A DNA stretch of 64,000 nucleotides from Vitellaria paradoxa (taxonomy: Eukaryota > Streptophyta > Magnoliopsida > Ericales > Sapotaceae): positions 26,376,147 to 26,440,146 of the forward strand of contig CM034243.1 in NCBI GenBank assembly GCA_019916065.1, in the 5' to 3' direction. Both the position numbers and the translations under genes were made by a program. The notes under the pieces were generated by a model, which searched no databases, was not told the origin of the DNA, and saw nothing but the letters and a program-made list of their open reading frames with translations. Positions within the stretch are counted from its first letter, which is position 1. Each line of letters starts with the position of its first letter. Shown here one piece after another: positions 54,481 through 64,000 of this stretch.

Positions 54481-56040
54481 TCTCCAATTTATTTTGTACC
54501 AAAAATATATATATATTTTTTATTTTTTTAATGAGGATTTTTAGCTTACGCCTATCATAAAGAAAAAAAGATAAAAGTTGATAAAAAATAAAAAGAAAGA
54601 AAAATACTTCTATATGTGCTATTCGTTTCTATATATGCTATTTGTTCCCCTTCTTAGTTTGTCAGATATGTTACTTAGCCGTTGTAGCATATATGGTTAT
54701 GGATTGCTAGTTTACGATCCCTCAATGATGCACAAAATACTTAAAATCGAATTAATATCGAATTAATCCAAACTGTCAGGAAATAAGTACGAATTTATGA
54801 GTTCAAAAATTATCAAATCCATGAATTTTGTTTTGCTGTCATGTTTGGTATATTTTTGTGACTCTTGAAATATTTATTTCTGAACAACATGGTCACTATA
54901 GGAATGTTTGAGTGATAAAAAGTGAGATAATTTAAAATAATCTGTGGATTCCCAATTAATGTAATGAGATAAAAAATAAATAATTGTTATAACTTTTCAA
55001 AAATTTTTAAAATTTTTTAACGTTTTATATTGCACCAAATGAATCTTATATTTATGAAGTAAACTTGGATTGATTTGATTTTGAGTAAAAAAGTGAATTA
55101 ATTTTGAATCAAATGTGAACCCGAGATCAACTATGCAGATGGATTCTGATTTTGTTACAAACTCCATGGGAACAATGAACCCCACTACTCTCTTTACGAC
55201 TATAGTATTACTTTATGGTCCAAAACTCACCATTTCAGGGGCCTTGATGACCTGAAGAAGTCTTAAGCTACACAGTCCAATGCTCAACACTCCGTTTGGA
55301 ATGTTGAATTTCATAAGATTGATTTCATTGGATTAGAATTTTTGCCAACTTTTATATTTGTAATTAAAATAAAATTCTATGAGTTAAATTTAATTTGATT
55401 TCATAATTTAAAATTTAAAATTTTTATATTATTTGAAATTCAATCTAAAACAATAGAATTTAATAACAATTTATTTTTTTCTTAACCCCTCTAAGTAATA
55501 GACAAATTTTTCCTCATATATCATATTTATTATAATTTTTTATTTACTATTAACATGATCAAATTTAGTATTTCTCTTAAATCAATTCAATTTAATTCAA
55601 TTCTTAAATTCAAAATATGTTCTAAATACAGAATTTTATTTGCCAGATTAAATCAAATCAAATCAAATCAAAATTTTATTTTAAAATCAAATCAATAATA
55701 AAAGAGTAATATTTTCAAATGGGGTACAAATCAGTGCCATTTAAGGTTTGCTTTACCTAGAGGGAAAGTTCCATTAATGCATTGTATCTAACCCTATAAA
55801 GTAACGTGCACTCAAGACAAGAACTGGGAAACTTGGGAAAGTTTTTGATAAATCAAATTTATGACGTCCTTTTTAGTTGCGTACAGGGTACTTGTAGAAT
55901 GGAAAAAGACAATGGAGTCTAGCCAAATCGAGCTTCCAAACAAAGGCCGTTAAGATTTAAACACCCCAATAACCGACACAACAAATTTGTTTTCGGACTT
56001 AACCGAGGTCGAAACCTCCATCAAACGCCACAAATGGTTT
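54481..56040. other. AT-rich intergenic DNA
   Basis: No gene recognised. At about 55290-55640, TCCGTTTGGAATGTTGAATTT at one side and AATTCAAAATATGTTCTAAATA at the other form a weak inverted pair that could be a decayed MITE. Repeated AATCA units near 55651-55670. Confidence 0.35.
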
Positions 56041-56054
56041 TCCTCATGAGAGGT

Positions 56055-56073
56055 GGGGGGGGGGGGGAGAGGG

Positions 56074-56104
<31 letters not shown>
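56055..56104. repeat. poly(G) run and (GA)n microsatellite
   Basis: 13 consecutive G (56055-56067), then AGAGGGGGGAG and about 14 GA units to 56104. Confidence 0.95.
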
Positions 56105-56110
<6 letters not shown>

Positions 56111-57400
56111 TCATAGAAATTAGGCAGCGGAGTTGTGGTTTTGTCGATCAGGTCCTCCTTTTTCCTTTTGTAGGCCATCACTTTTAACTATAGTAGTTTC
56201 ATATGAATATTTTTATATATATTACAAAAGTAATGCAATATAATTAAAAAATTCTACTAAAATTTTCGACAACAATAATGTGAATCTGTTATTTTAGAAA
56301 AAAGAACTTATTATTAAATTTTTTTAAAGTGTCACTAATATAATATTTGGTAGCACTTTCTTTTTAAAAAAAAAAAATACGAAACCAAGATTTGGGTTAG
56401 TCTAAACTAAATAAAAGATTTAAAATAGAGTGAGCTGAATTATAAAAATTTAGATTAAACAAAGAGTTTAAAGGTAAAATGAACTGGATTACAAAAATTT
56501 AAGATAGACTAAATTTAAAAAAAAAAAAAAAAACTTTTGAACTAAAAAAGAAATTTTTGGACCAGATTACTCGGGTTGTAGCCTGGGCAAGCCCAAGGCT
56601 ACGTCCACCCTTGGGAAGCATTTTCCTTGTTTCACAAGTGTCAATGACACATTATTGTAATAGACCAAAAATTCTAATAGAAAAAAATTATTTGTTATAA
56701 AATTATATTACAATGATGTGTCAATGATAATTTTACAATAAAAATGCATCTTAATGAGTTATTCTATAAAAAGTAATTAATCCAGCCACCACATCATTCA
56801 TTCATCTTTTCTACTCATTTTTCTAGTTATAAAAATTTTGATTGCATACCACTATTCCATTCAAAATTCGGTTAACTGCTTTGTTGAGAGTGACAAAAAT
56901 TTTTAAAAAAAGATAAAAAATACTAAAAAAATCTAAAAGTTATTTATTTTTTTTTATTTCATTACACGAATTATGAACTCATAACTTATTTCATTTTAGA
57001 CTCATTTGGCACAACAAAATTTGCTAAAAATATCTGAAAATATCTGATAACCTCTACTACATTTTTACACATTCTTACTTTCTTGAAGTTCAAAAAAAGT
57101 TTAATACCTTCTAAAAGAAAAAGTTGATAATTGGAATTCGGTTAATCAAATAACCAAATTTTTTTTTCTATTCTCATCATAGACCCCCAAACTACCGAAT
57201 GACACTCATTGTAACCAATTTTTTCAAGATTGTTCTGACAGATTATTATCATTTTTTATTGTTCAAATGATTTACACCAAAAGGGTTTTGATGGTTTGGG
57301 ACGGTTTAGCATTGCCAAATTGCATCCAAATAGATCGCCCTAACTCGTTTTGACACCAACCAACTGCCTTATTTTGTCTAAATGGCCTGTGCACTACTGT
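56105..57400. other. AT-rich intergenic DNA with a hAT-like end
   Basis: No gene recognised. At 56576-56617 the minus strand reads CAAGGGTGGACGTAGCCTTGG, resembling the hAT termini at 1123 and 33825. Its partner end was not found. The rest is AT-rich. Confidence 0.35.
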
Positions 57401-57499
57401 CGGGATGGTTTCCTTAGCAAATTTAAGATTTCAACTACAACGGTGTCAGATCCACGGAATACAACCAACCAAAGCTATTTTTCTTTCCATCCCGACACA

Positions 57500-57960
57500 T
57501 GCACTACCAATAGACTTGAAAAGGAAAGAAAACAAACATTCTCAATCTATTCACCTTTAGTTTAGAAAGAGAAGTAGAGAAATCTCCAAACCCAAGACTC
57601 ACCATGGCCAATATAAGCTTCCAACAACAAAAAATGAAAATAGAAAGTGTAAATGAAAGGAAATCTGAAGAAATACCTTTTAATTTAAGCATGAGAACAA
57701 TGAACGGTGATATGAGTGTCTCTGATATTGGGATTTCACTGGAGAAAGTATAATATCATTGCAGATGGTCTTCTTATGCCTCTGTTGATGGAGCTTCGTA
57801 GCCAATATGGAGAGCTCTTCGTTATTTGCTTTTGGTTGCTCTGTTTGATTAATGGATGGAAATATAGACGGAGAATCTTGTAGGAGGAGAGAACGATTTT
57901 TATAGAGGAATAGGTGTGAAACGGTGGCGTTTCGAATTCGGTTTGATTTGTAAAGAAATT
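57500..57960 (-). promoter_or_regulatory. possible minus-strand promoter and 5' leader
   Basis: On the minus strand: CTCTATAAAAATCG (TATA box, about 57893-57906), then a leader rich in CTCTCTCC and CAAACAGAGCAACC (57880-57800). An ATGATATTATAC mini-frame follows and a GT donor-like AAAAGGTATTTCTTC (about 57670-57684). The arrangement is that of a plant first exon, but no downstream coding exon was recognised, so it may be a relic or a non-coding transcript. Confidence 0.3.
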
Positions 57961-58169
57961 ATGACTAATACAAAATTTTGAAATTATCCAAATGAAAATC
58001 TAATCATTAGGATGGGAATCCTACTATACCTCTCCAAAAAATACGACTTGAGATATGTGCACCAAATACCTAAAAGTTTCTCAAATTATAGTTGTCATTA
58101 TTTTTTGTTGTTCTTTACCGCATCAAACACATGCTTTTATCTTATTTTATCTCACTTTTTATCACTCCA

Positions 58170-58421
58170 AATATACTCTAAGTCTATTTTGCTAACATAT
58201 TGATGATGTTGAACCCCTCTTTTAACCTGCTTTTCTAAGTACTTTCTTTTTTTTCTATTCACGTGCTCAGGAATTTTAAAGAATGGTCCCCTTCTTTTGT
58301 ACCCAGATGGGGCAGCTTTAGCAATAAGCTTCAAAGGAGTCAATTCATTTCCTTGTTTGGTCGGTGATCTTTTTACTTTGGTGCTCAAGAATGCTGTTTT
58401 CTTCCAAATGAGACATTCCAA
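58170..58421 (-). CDS. uncharacterised basic ORF, possible last exon
   Basis: An 89-codon frame (58152-58421) with a composition unlike the surrounding AT noise: KVKRSPTKQGNELTPLKLIA, then SGYKRRGPFFKIPEHVNRKK and RKYLEKQVKRGVQHHQY. It is strongly basic (K/R about a quarter), without a membrane span or signal. I do not recognise the family. The K/R-rich, GYKRRG-type pattern could suit a nucleic-acid-binding or nucleolar protein tail, but that is a guess. It might be a single exon or a pseudogene fragment; no upstream exon was found on the minus strand. The start ATG is followed by ECLIWKKTAF, which is not obviously a true N terminus. Confidence 0.35.
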
Positions 58422-59690
58422 GAGGCCTAGAATGAGAGAGAGAGCACATCAAGCTTTATGAAATAATAATTTTGAGACAACTCTTTTCATATTTTTTGAA
58501 TAATTTTTTATAAAAATTTTAAAATTAATATTTTTAAAAATACGATAATTGTAAAAGATAATAAATTTTTATACATTTATGAAATACTATAAGGAGATTT
58601 TAGTCTCTTTTGATTAGTTATTTTTATTTTTACATATATTTTTTTTGCAGTTTTCATATAGATTTATTTTATAAATTAATTTATATTCTTTGCCGGCGGA
58701 ATTTTGTTCCAGTGTCTTTAGGGATAAACAATTCTTAGTATCAAACATTCAGAATCATTTCGCAATTATATTGTTATGCCTACATACATAGAAGGAGAGA
58801 ATTATTCCCCATTCAAGAAAAACAACAAAAGAAGTCTATGTAATTCTGAGTAGATCAGAACATATGAGTATGACCAACATAGGCAAGCATATATATGTAG
58901 CCTTAATTTATAAGAGCATATCACTTGGGAGTGCAAAAATTAAAATCCCTAAGCCACAAGGAGGGATTTTAAAAGCACCAAACACATCAAGTAAAAATAA
59001 ATAAATAAGCATAATAAGGGTGTTTAAAGTTATAAAAAATTAATATAAATTCATAAAAGTTGTAGGTTTAGTATTCATGCAGTAAATAAAATATTTAAAT
59101 TTTATAAAAATTTGTAAACTTTTATAGAAGTTCAAATAAAAGGTAACTAATTCAGTAACCTTTCCACGTAATAATAATAAAGAAAAAAAAGGTTGATTTC
59201 CATTGACAGGGATTTTTCTTGCATGAGCAGACAAAAAGGCTATGTGGGCGGTTCATCTCACTGAACTTTTTCTTTTCTTTTTTTTTAAAGTACAATAGTT
59301 ATTAAAATTATTAATTTTGTTAAAATAATTTTAATTTTTTAAAATTACGAATTAAATTTTATTATATTACTATAATATTATCACTATAGAAATTAATATT
59401 ATCACTTTATCCAGCAATAGTATGTAATTTTTGCTCCACTTACTAAAAAAATGCAGAATCAACCCTATTCTTATCAAACTCATAATTTGATAGACAGCCC
59501 CCACGCATGGTGTGTATGTGTGTTTCTCGTACGAAATATATATATCGATATATCTATATATATATAAGGTAAATTGAGGGATGCCCAGTTGGGCTAAAAC
59601 CAGATAGAACACATACCTTACTGTAGTGGTTTTCCTTGTACTGAAGAGAACATCCAAATAGGTTTCTTGAAAAGTGGGGGGTTAGATGAT
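58422..59690. other. AT-rich intergenic DNA
   Basis: No gene, RNA or clear repeat recognised. A TATATA-rich stretch lies at 59536-59566. Confidence 0.4.
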
Positions 59691-59873
59691 GGATTAGGAT
59701 TTGTGGTGTTTAGGGTTTTCCATGCTCCCATTGACAGGTGAAGCTGCCGCATAATCTATTCTCTCCCGCTATATATACATATATATAGGGAAGGAAAGCT
59801 CAGATCATGCTGGCAGCTTCAACTATCCTGTGGTGCATATATAGGATTACTCACACCCTCTTTATAGCCTAGC

Positions 59874-60074
59874 ATGGAGTCCTCCGTGGTTCCATCTTCT
59901 GCTTCTTCTTTTTCTTCTTATCAGTTGAAGGCTCTCAAAGATACAGAAATTAAGAATGAGAGGACATTAGATAGATACAGGAGTTTTTCAATATATGCAC
60001 TCCTTCCATTTATACTTTTACTATTTCCAGTCACTTTTTTCTTTGTTCCCTCTTATCACTATAGACTATTATAA
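59874..60074 (+). CDS. possible small membrane protein, 66 aa
   Basis: MESSVVPSSASSFSSYQLKA starts a frame with a Ser-rich N terminus, a charged middle (KDTEIKNERTLDRYR) and one hydrophobic segment (IYALLPFILLLFPVTFFFV, residues about 40-58) near the end. The AUG context AGCATGGAG has G at +4. A TATATATACATATATATAGG stretch lies about 105 bp upstream. No family is recognised. It could be a small single-pass protein, a first exon, or chance; a 66-codon frame with such ordered composition in AT-rich DNA is suggestive only. Confidence 0.35.
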   Translation: MESSVVPSSASSFSSYQLKALKDTEIKNERTLDRYRSFSIYALLPFILLLFPVTFFFVPSYHYRLL

Positions 60075-62685
60075 TCACGGACGAGATTTCCTTAGGGTGA
60101 AGGGTGGTCATGACACTCTAAGTTTTAAAAAATATTACTTATCTATGTAAATTTTTTATTATAAAAAATTTATATTATAGTTTACTCGTCCCTTAAATTT
60201 TGAAAAGTGATGATCACTAGTACATAACATATAAATTTTTTAGTTAAAAAAATTAAGTAATGACCAATCTCTTTAAAATTTAATTTTTTTTTAATTATTT
60301 ATATAATTTAAAATTTGAAAGTCGAACAAACTATTTATACCATATATATTAATTTATTTTTATCTAAATATAATTTATAATATTAATTATAATTTTTTTC
60401 TAGTCCGAAATTCAACCTAAGGAAAAAAAATGACCCCTCCAAACTAAAAATTTTGGTTTCGTCTCAGATTTCTCAGATTATAATAAAGGAAAATGAATGC
60501 TATTTGGTGAAGTATCAAACTTTGTGAAACCCATATTGAGTGAAGGTTTTTTTTTTTTTCTTTTTTTTTCATGTTCCTTTAATATCGTAAATTTTATGTT
60601 TTAATTTTTTTAAGTTGCTCCCTAATTACCCATCAGTTTTTTGAGTTTTTCTTTTTTTAAATCTCCCTTAATTACTAGTCACTATCTATATAAATGCCAT
60701 TTAACTATTTATTATTTATTATTTTAATTTTATTTAATAATTTACATAAGAAAAAAGAAGAAAATGAAAATAAAATAAAAACACTTTAATGGTGCTTGGC
60801 ATAATATGGATGGAACTTTCAATGGTGGTGATAGAATAGCTGGTACATATAAGGATAGAAATTTAAAAGAGAATACTTTTTTTTTAAACCAAAAAAAAAA
60901 AAGAGAGAGAGAGAGAGAGAATAATAAAATAAGAGGTAGTAATAGATTGAGTATTCTAACAAAAATTTGCTCATAAAAACAAAAAAATCATATCCTCCAC
61001 CCAAAGCTAATCCTTGTTTATTCTTTATCTTATTTTTCTTTTCCTCTTTTTTTCGCTCATGTTTTAATGGTTGTCATTTGGTACAAATGGTGTATACTTG
61101 GCGATAATACTTTGAAAACAATGTTGAGACTTTTAATTAATTAAGCAATTGGTATGATCATATATACACAGAGATGTTCAAATTTGTTAGAACATTTTGT
61201 ATTGCCCGTTAAAGTTGATTTTCCAGAGAATATCTGAGTAGTCTCAGTATTTTTACTTTGAATTGCTTGTCGAGCAAACTTGGCATGTTGCTCACTTGGT
61301 TTTTCTTTAATCTGTCATTCGCGCATTACTTGTAATGCTAATGCAATGACAGTTATAAGTGATTATTACAAATTTATGCTGCTAGTCTAAGTTACGCAAA
61401 TTCACCCAAATTGTGGAGTACTTACTCGAGTGCAGGTGGGGTACAGGTGCAGGGTCAGGTATGGCACTTTCAATCTAAATATAACTGTGATGCTCAGATG
61501 AAGAAATCATCTATTTTCAACTTCTCCGGCTATGGCATTATCTGGATATGGCTCCGTCCATAGTGTTCTTTGGACGGCTTCAAACTTTTATCTTCTTTGT
61601 GTTAATCACATAAACATAATTAAATTTTACAATCTTTATGTGTATTACATAGAAGGTACATGTCCCAAGCAAACTGTTAATTATACTAACGTTAATTACA
61701 CTGATAGAAACATTTCCATGAGAGATTTTTTCTCTTTCATTTGTATACATAGACTTTTTTTTCTTTCATTTTGTGTATTATATATAAAGACATAGAGTCA
61801 ATAGATGAAAGGACAAACGACAAATAAGTAAGAATATATAATTATAATGCTAATTTATAAAGTAACTAAAAATTACATGGCATATTCCCGTACTAGTATC
61901 CAAATTTGGATTCATATCCGCATATCCTCTATTCTCTAGAGTTGTATTGTCCGACACCTAAATTCGTACCTACACCCGATTCCCATCTAATGTCCAACCA
62001 ACATAACTGCTAATTTTACATGATGTGTAAGAAGAAAATGGGAGGCTGACAGTACATTTACTATTAGTTCCATGACAATATTTTTTTGAGTTGTTAAATT
62101 AAAATCTAATGGTCTGAGCATATTCATGTAATTTTTAATCAAAAATATGTAAATGTATTCAGACTATTAAATTTTAATCCAATAACACAAAAGATGTTAT
62201 AGAACTTAAATCAAATCTAATTAATATCAACTCTCAGATTCATGTAGGAATAGACATTTTCCAACATTATATATAATCTTACGTATTTCCACTTTAAAAT
62301 ATTGTAATAATTTGTATCCAAATTTCACAATTATCTTCCAAAATTTATGGCTGCGGATGTAGATTTAGAAATGTTTGAATCTTTCTTCAATTTCTTCTTA
62401 ATTTATGTTCAATTTTCTTGAATACATTATTACGCAATCCAATTCAGTGATAATATATTTTTCAATTTCAGAAATTCAGAAAATCAGATCACTAACAGTT
62501 ATTAACATAAAAGACTAGTGTAACTACGTATTTGATTGAAAAATAGACTACGACTCAATTGACTTGTTCAAACAATCACATGAAAATTTTTCACAATGTC
62601 TTATAATTAGGATGTGGCTCACGAGTGTATCTTTGGAAAAATAAAAAAAAAAATATTTATTATAACGGTTATATCATGTCACTCT
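60075..62685. other. AT-rich intergenic DNA, no gene recognised
   Basis: Includes an (AG)n run at 60902-60921 and several T-runs. 61890-61995 has ATATCCGCATATCC / ACACCCGATTCCC motifs, like a dispersed repeat seen inverted at 32460-32710. The open frames of 60-90 codons here are low-complexity and not supported as genes. Confidence 0.4.
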
Positions 62686-64000
62686 CACTATTAGAAAATT
62701 GAGTATTTGTACAAAAAAAAATTTCAAGTACGGTCGCAAAAAATAATACGCAGTAGGCAATCGCTAAAACAGTCACTAAAAAGGTTAATATTTCTGCGAA
62801 ATGCATTACCTGAATCTGAAATTTGACTTTTTCATTAATTCATCAAGTCGCTCTCCTTCTTTTTTCATCTCCTGTGCTAAGTCTTTCCCCTGCCACTGCT
62901 GCCCACTGTTGGAGCCCCGTTGCCACTGTCGACTGTAGCATCTCAATCCGCGCAGCTCACGCAAATTGACATCTCTCATTCGTCCTCCCAACTAAGGTCC
63001 CTGACCGGAGCATTTCTTTAAGCCCTCACACAACACCGAGCACGACAAAAATCTCTGATTGAGGTAAGTACTGAAATTTTTTTTTTTTTTTTTTTCTGAT
63101 AAGATTTGATTTTATGTAATTGTGAGATTTGAGTTTTTGATAAGCTAAAAATTTGTTTGTGCTTCCAAATTGAAAGTGGTTTATGATTTATAAGGGATAT
63201 GCACGTATTCATTCATTCAAGCACTTTCTTGATTGTTGGCTTAACAAAGTTCGAGGTGTTTAATGTCTATCATACATTGTCAAAATTATAAGTTTTCAAG
63301 ATAATTATTTAGTTTGTGTTAAATCTTTTTATGAACTATTTTTTGCGATTACAAGCAACGTTGGTTTTAGGGATGTAAGCAAGTAGGGCATTCGCCCAAT
63401 TATCAAATCTTATTATCAAATTTATTTATTTTTTACTTACTATTACCATTTTAAACTTTTTATTATTTTGCTGAAATTCTAAACCCATATTGTCCCAAAC
63501 TTGTCAATTTCGTCCCAAACTCATGAAATCCAATTAAACAAAATTAATCAGATTACTTGTTAAATATTTGTTAAATACTCGATTTGAAATAGAAAATAAA
63601 AAAATTAGTAAGTAACAAAAATGTTAAATTTATTAAACTAAACAAATCCATTGATCTACCTCTAAGTTTAACACATGACTACTTTGTTTACATTCTTTTT
63701 TTTCCCCCTTCAATTCTATCAACAAAACAATTACGAAGAAAATCAAACATAAACAAATTTCAATATTTGCAGTGCTAGATTTGTTATTTTACACTTAAAT
63801 AAAGTAAAATTAAAGTATTTAGCAGAACTAAAAATTAAGAAATAAAAAAAAAAGTTATCCACTATATTATATCATATTATATTATATTATTTTACGGATA
63901 AAATATATTATTTGATATTATATTTTATGAAACAAGTACTTAGCAGGTACTATACGGGTATCGGGTACATTACAGACAAATCTCAAACCCCTTCCAAACC
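62686..64000 (+). mobile_element. 5' end of a CACTA (En/Spm) transposon, runs off the window
   Basis: Begins CACTATTAGAAAATTGAG, close to the plant CACTA terminal consensus CACTACNAGAAAA. Just inside come subterminal repeats in both orientations: CGGTCGCAAAAAATAA, GCAATCGCTAAAAC, CAGTCACTAAAAAG. About 100-370 bp in lies a GC-richer leader ending in GATTGAGGTAAGTACTG (a strong donor, 63061) followed by a long T-run, as a first exon would. No transposase frame is seen before the window ends, and the other terminus is not in the window. Confidence 0.65.
63850..64000. repeat. dispersed GGGTA-type repeat
   Basis: TACTATACGGGTATCGGGTAC followed by CAAACCCCTTCCAAACC resembles the GGGTATTGAGTA / CCCGTCCCAAACCCAAG block at 32500-32590. 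The unit is non-coding and continues past the window. Confidence 0.5.

Noticed and set aside
1..64000. CRISPR arrays, operons, bacterial promoters, defence systems
   Set aside because: The window is eukaryotic plant DNA; the tandem repeats at 40.4, 44.2, 44.6 and 45.8 kb have diverged units without unique equal-length spacers.

Overview
The window is nuclear DNA of a flowering plant, most likely a dicot. The evidence is one host gene with canonical GT-AG introns, AT-rich non-coding DNA, and decayed plant Copia, Gypsy, TRIM, LINE, hAT, PIF/Harbinger and CACTA elements. Nothing bacterial, plastid or mitochondrial was recognised. The species cannot be named from the sequence alone.

The one host gene I can identify with confidence is the 3' third of a ZIFL (zinc-induced-facilitator-like) major facilitator transporter on the + strand. 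Six coding exons (6304-6389, 6494-6601, 26029-26073, 26206-26294, 27438-27481, 33564-33655) join in frame with intact splice sites and end at TAA 33653-33655. Earlier exons must lie upstream of the window. Its introns are swollen by transposons: at least 6.3 kb before the first visible exon, 19.4 kb between exons 2 and 3, and 6.1 kb before the last exon.

Layout. 1-6303: upstream intron with a LINE endonuclease fragment, a TRIM LTR, a hAT-type non-autonomous element with an 8-bp target duplication, and a decayed Copia (D) carrying two antisense LTR insertions. 6602-26028: a giant intron with nested insertions. A LINE is split by Copia A (TSD AGAAG). Copia A is itself hit by Copia B (TSD GAAAT), by a 1.25-kb coding-free LTR element inside its own 5' LTR (TSD ATATT), and by a 312-bp TRIM in its gag. 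Copia C (TSD ATTTA) sits at the LINE poly(A) tail. 27482-33563: an antisense, internally deleted Copia (E) whose LTR holds a TRIM that in turn holds a Harbinger-type MITE. 33825-37151: a 3.3-kb hAT with a perfect 8-bp TSD, 169 bp past the stop codon and before the first AATAAA signals, so probably in the 3' UTR.

37-42 kb is very AT-rich repeat DNA with a Helitron-like 3' terminus, inverted arms, a tandem array and a C/T-rich island. 42-43.3 kb holds a broken coiled-coil ORF opposite in strand to a degenerate Tat-like Gypsy region (46-54.5 kb, - strand). In that region the integrase of one copy is fused directly to the RT of a second partial copy. 54.5-62.7 kb is AT-rich with only weak gene candidates. 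A CACTA transposon begins at 62686 and runs off the window.

All transposon coding regions seen are broken by stops, frameshifts or lost catalytic residues. The ZIFL exons alone look maintained by selection.
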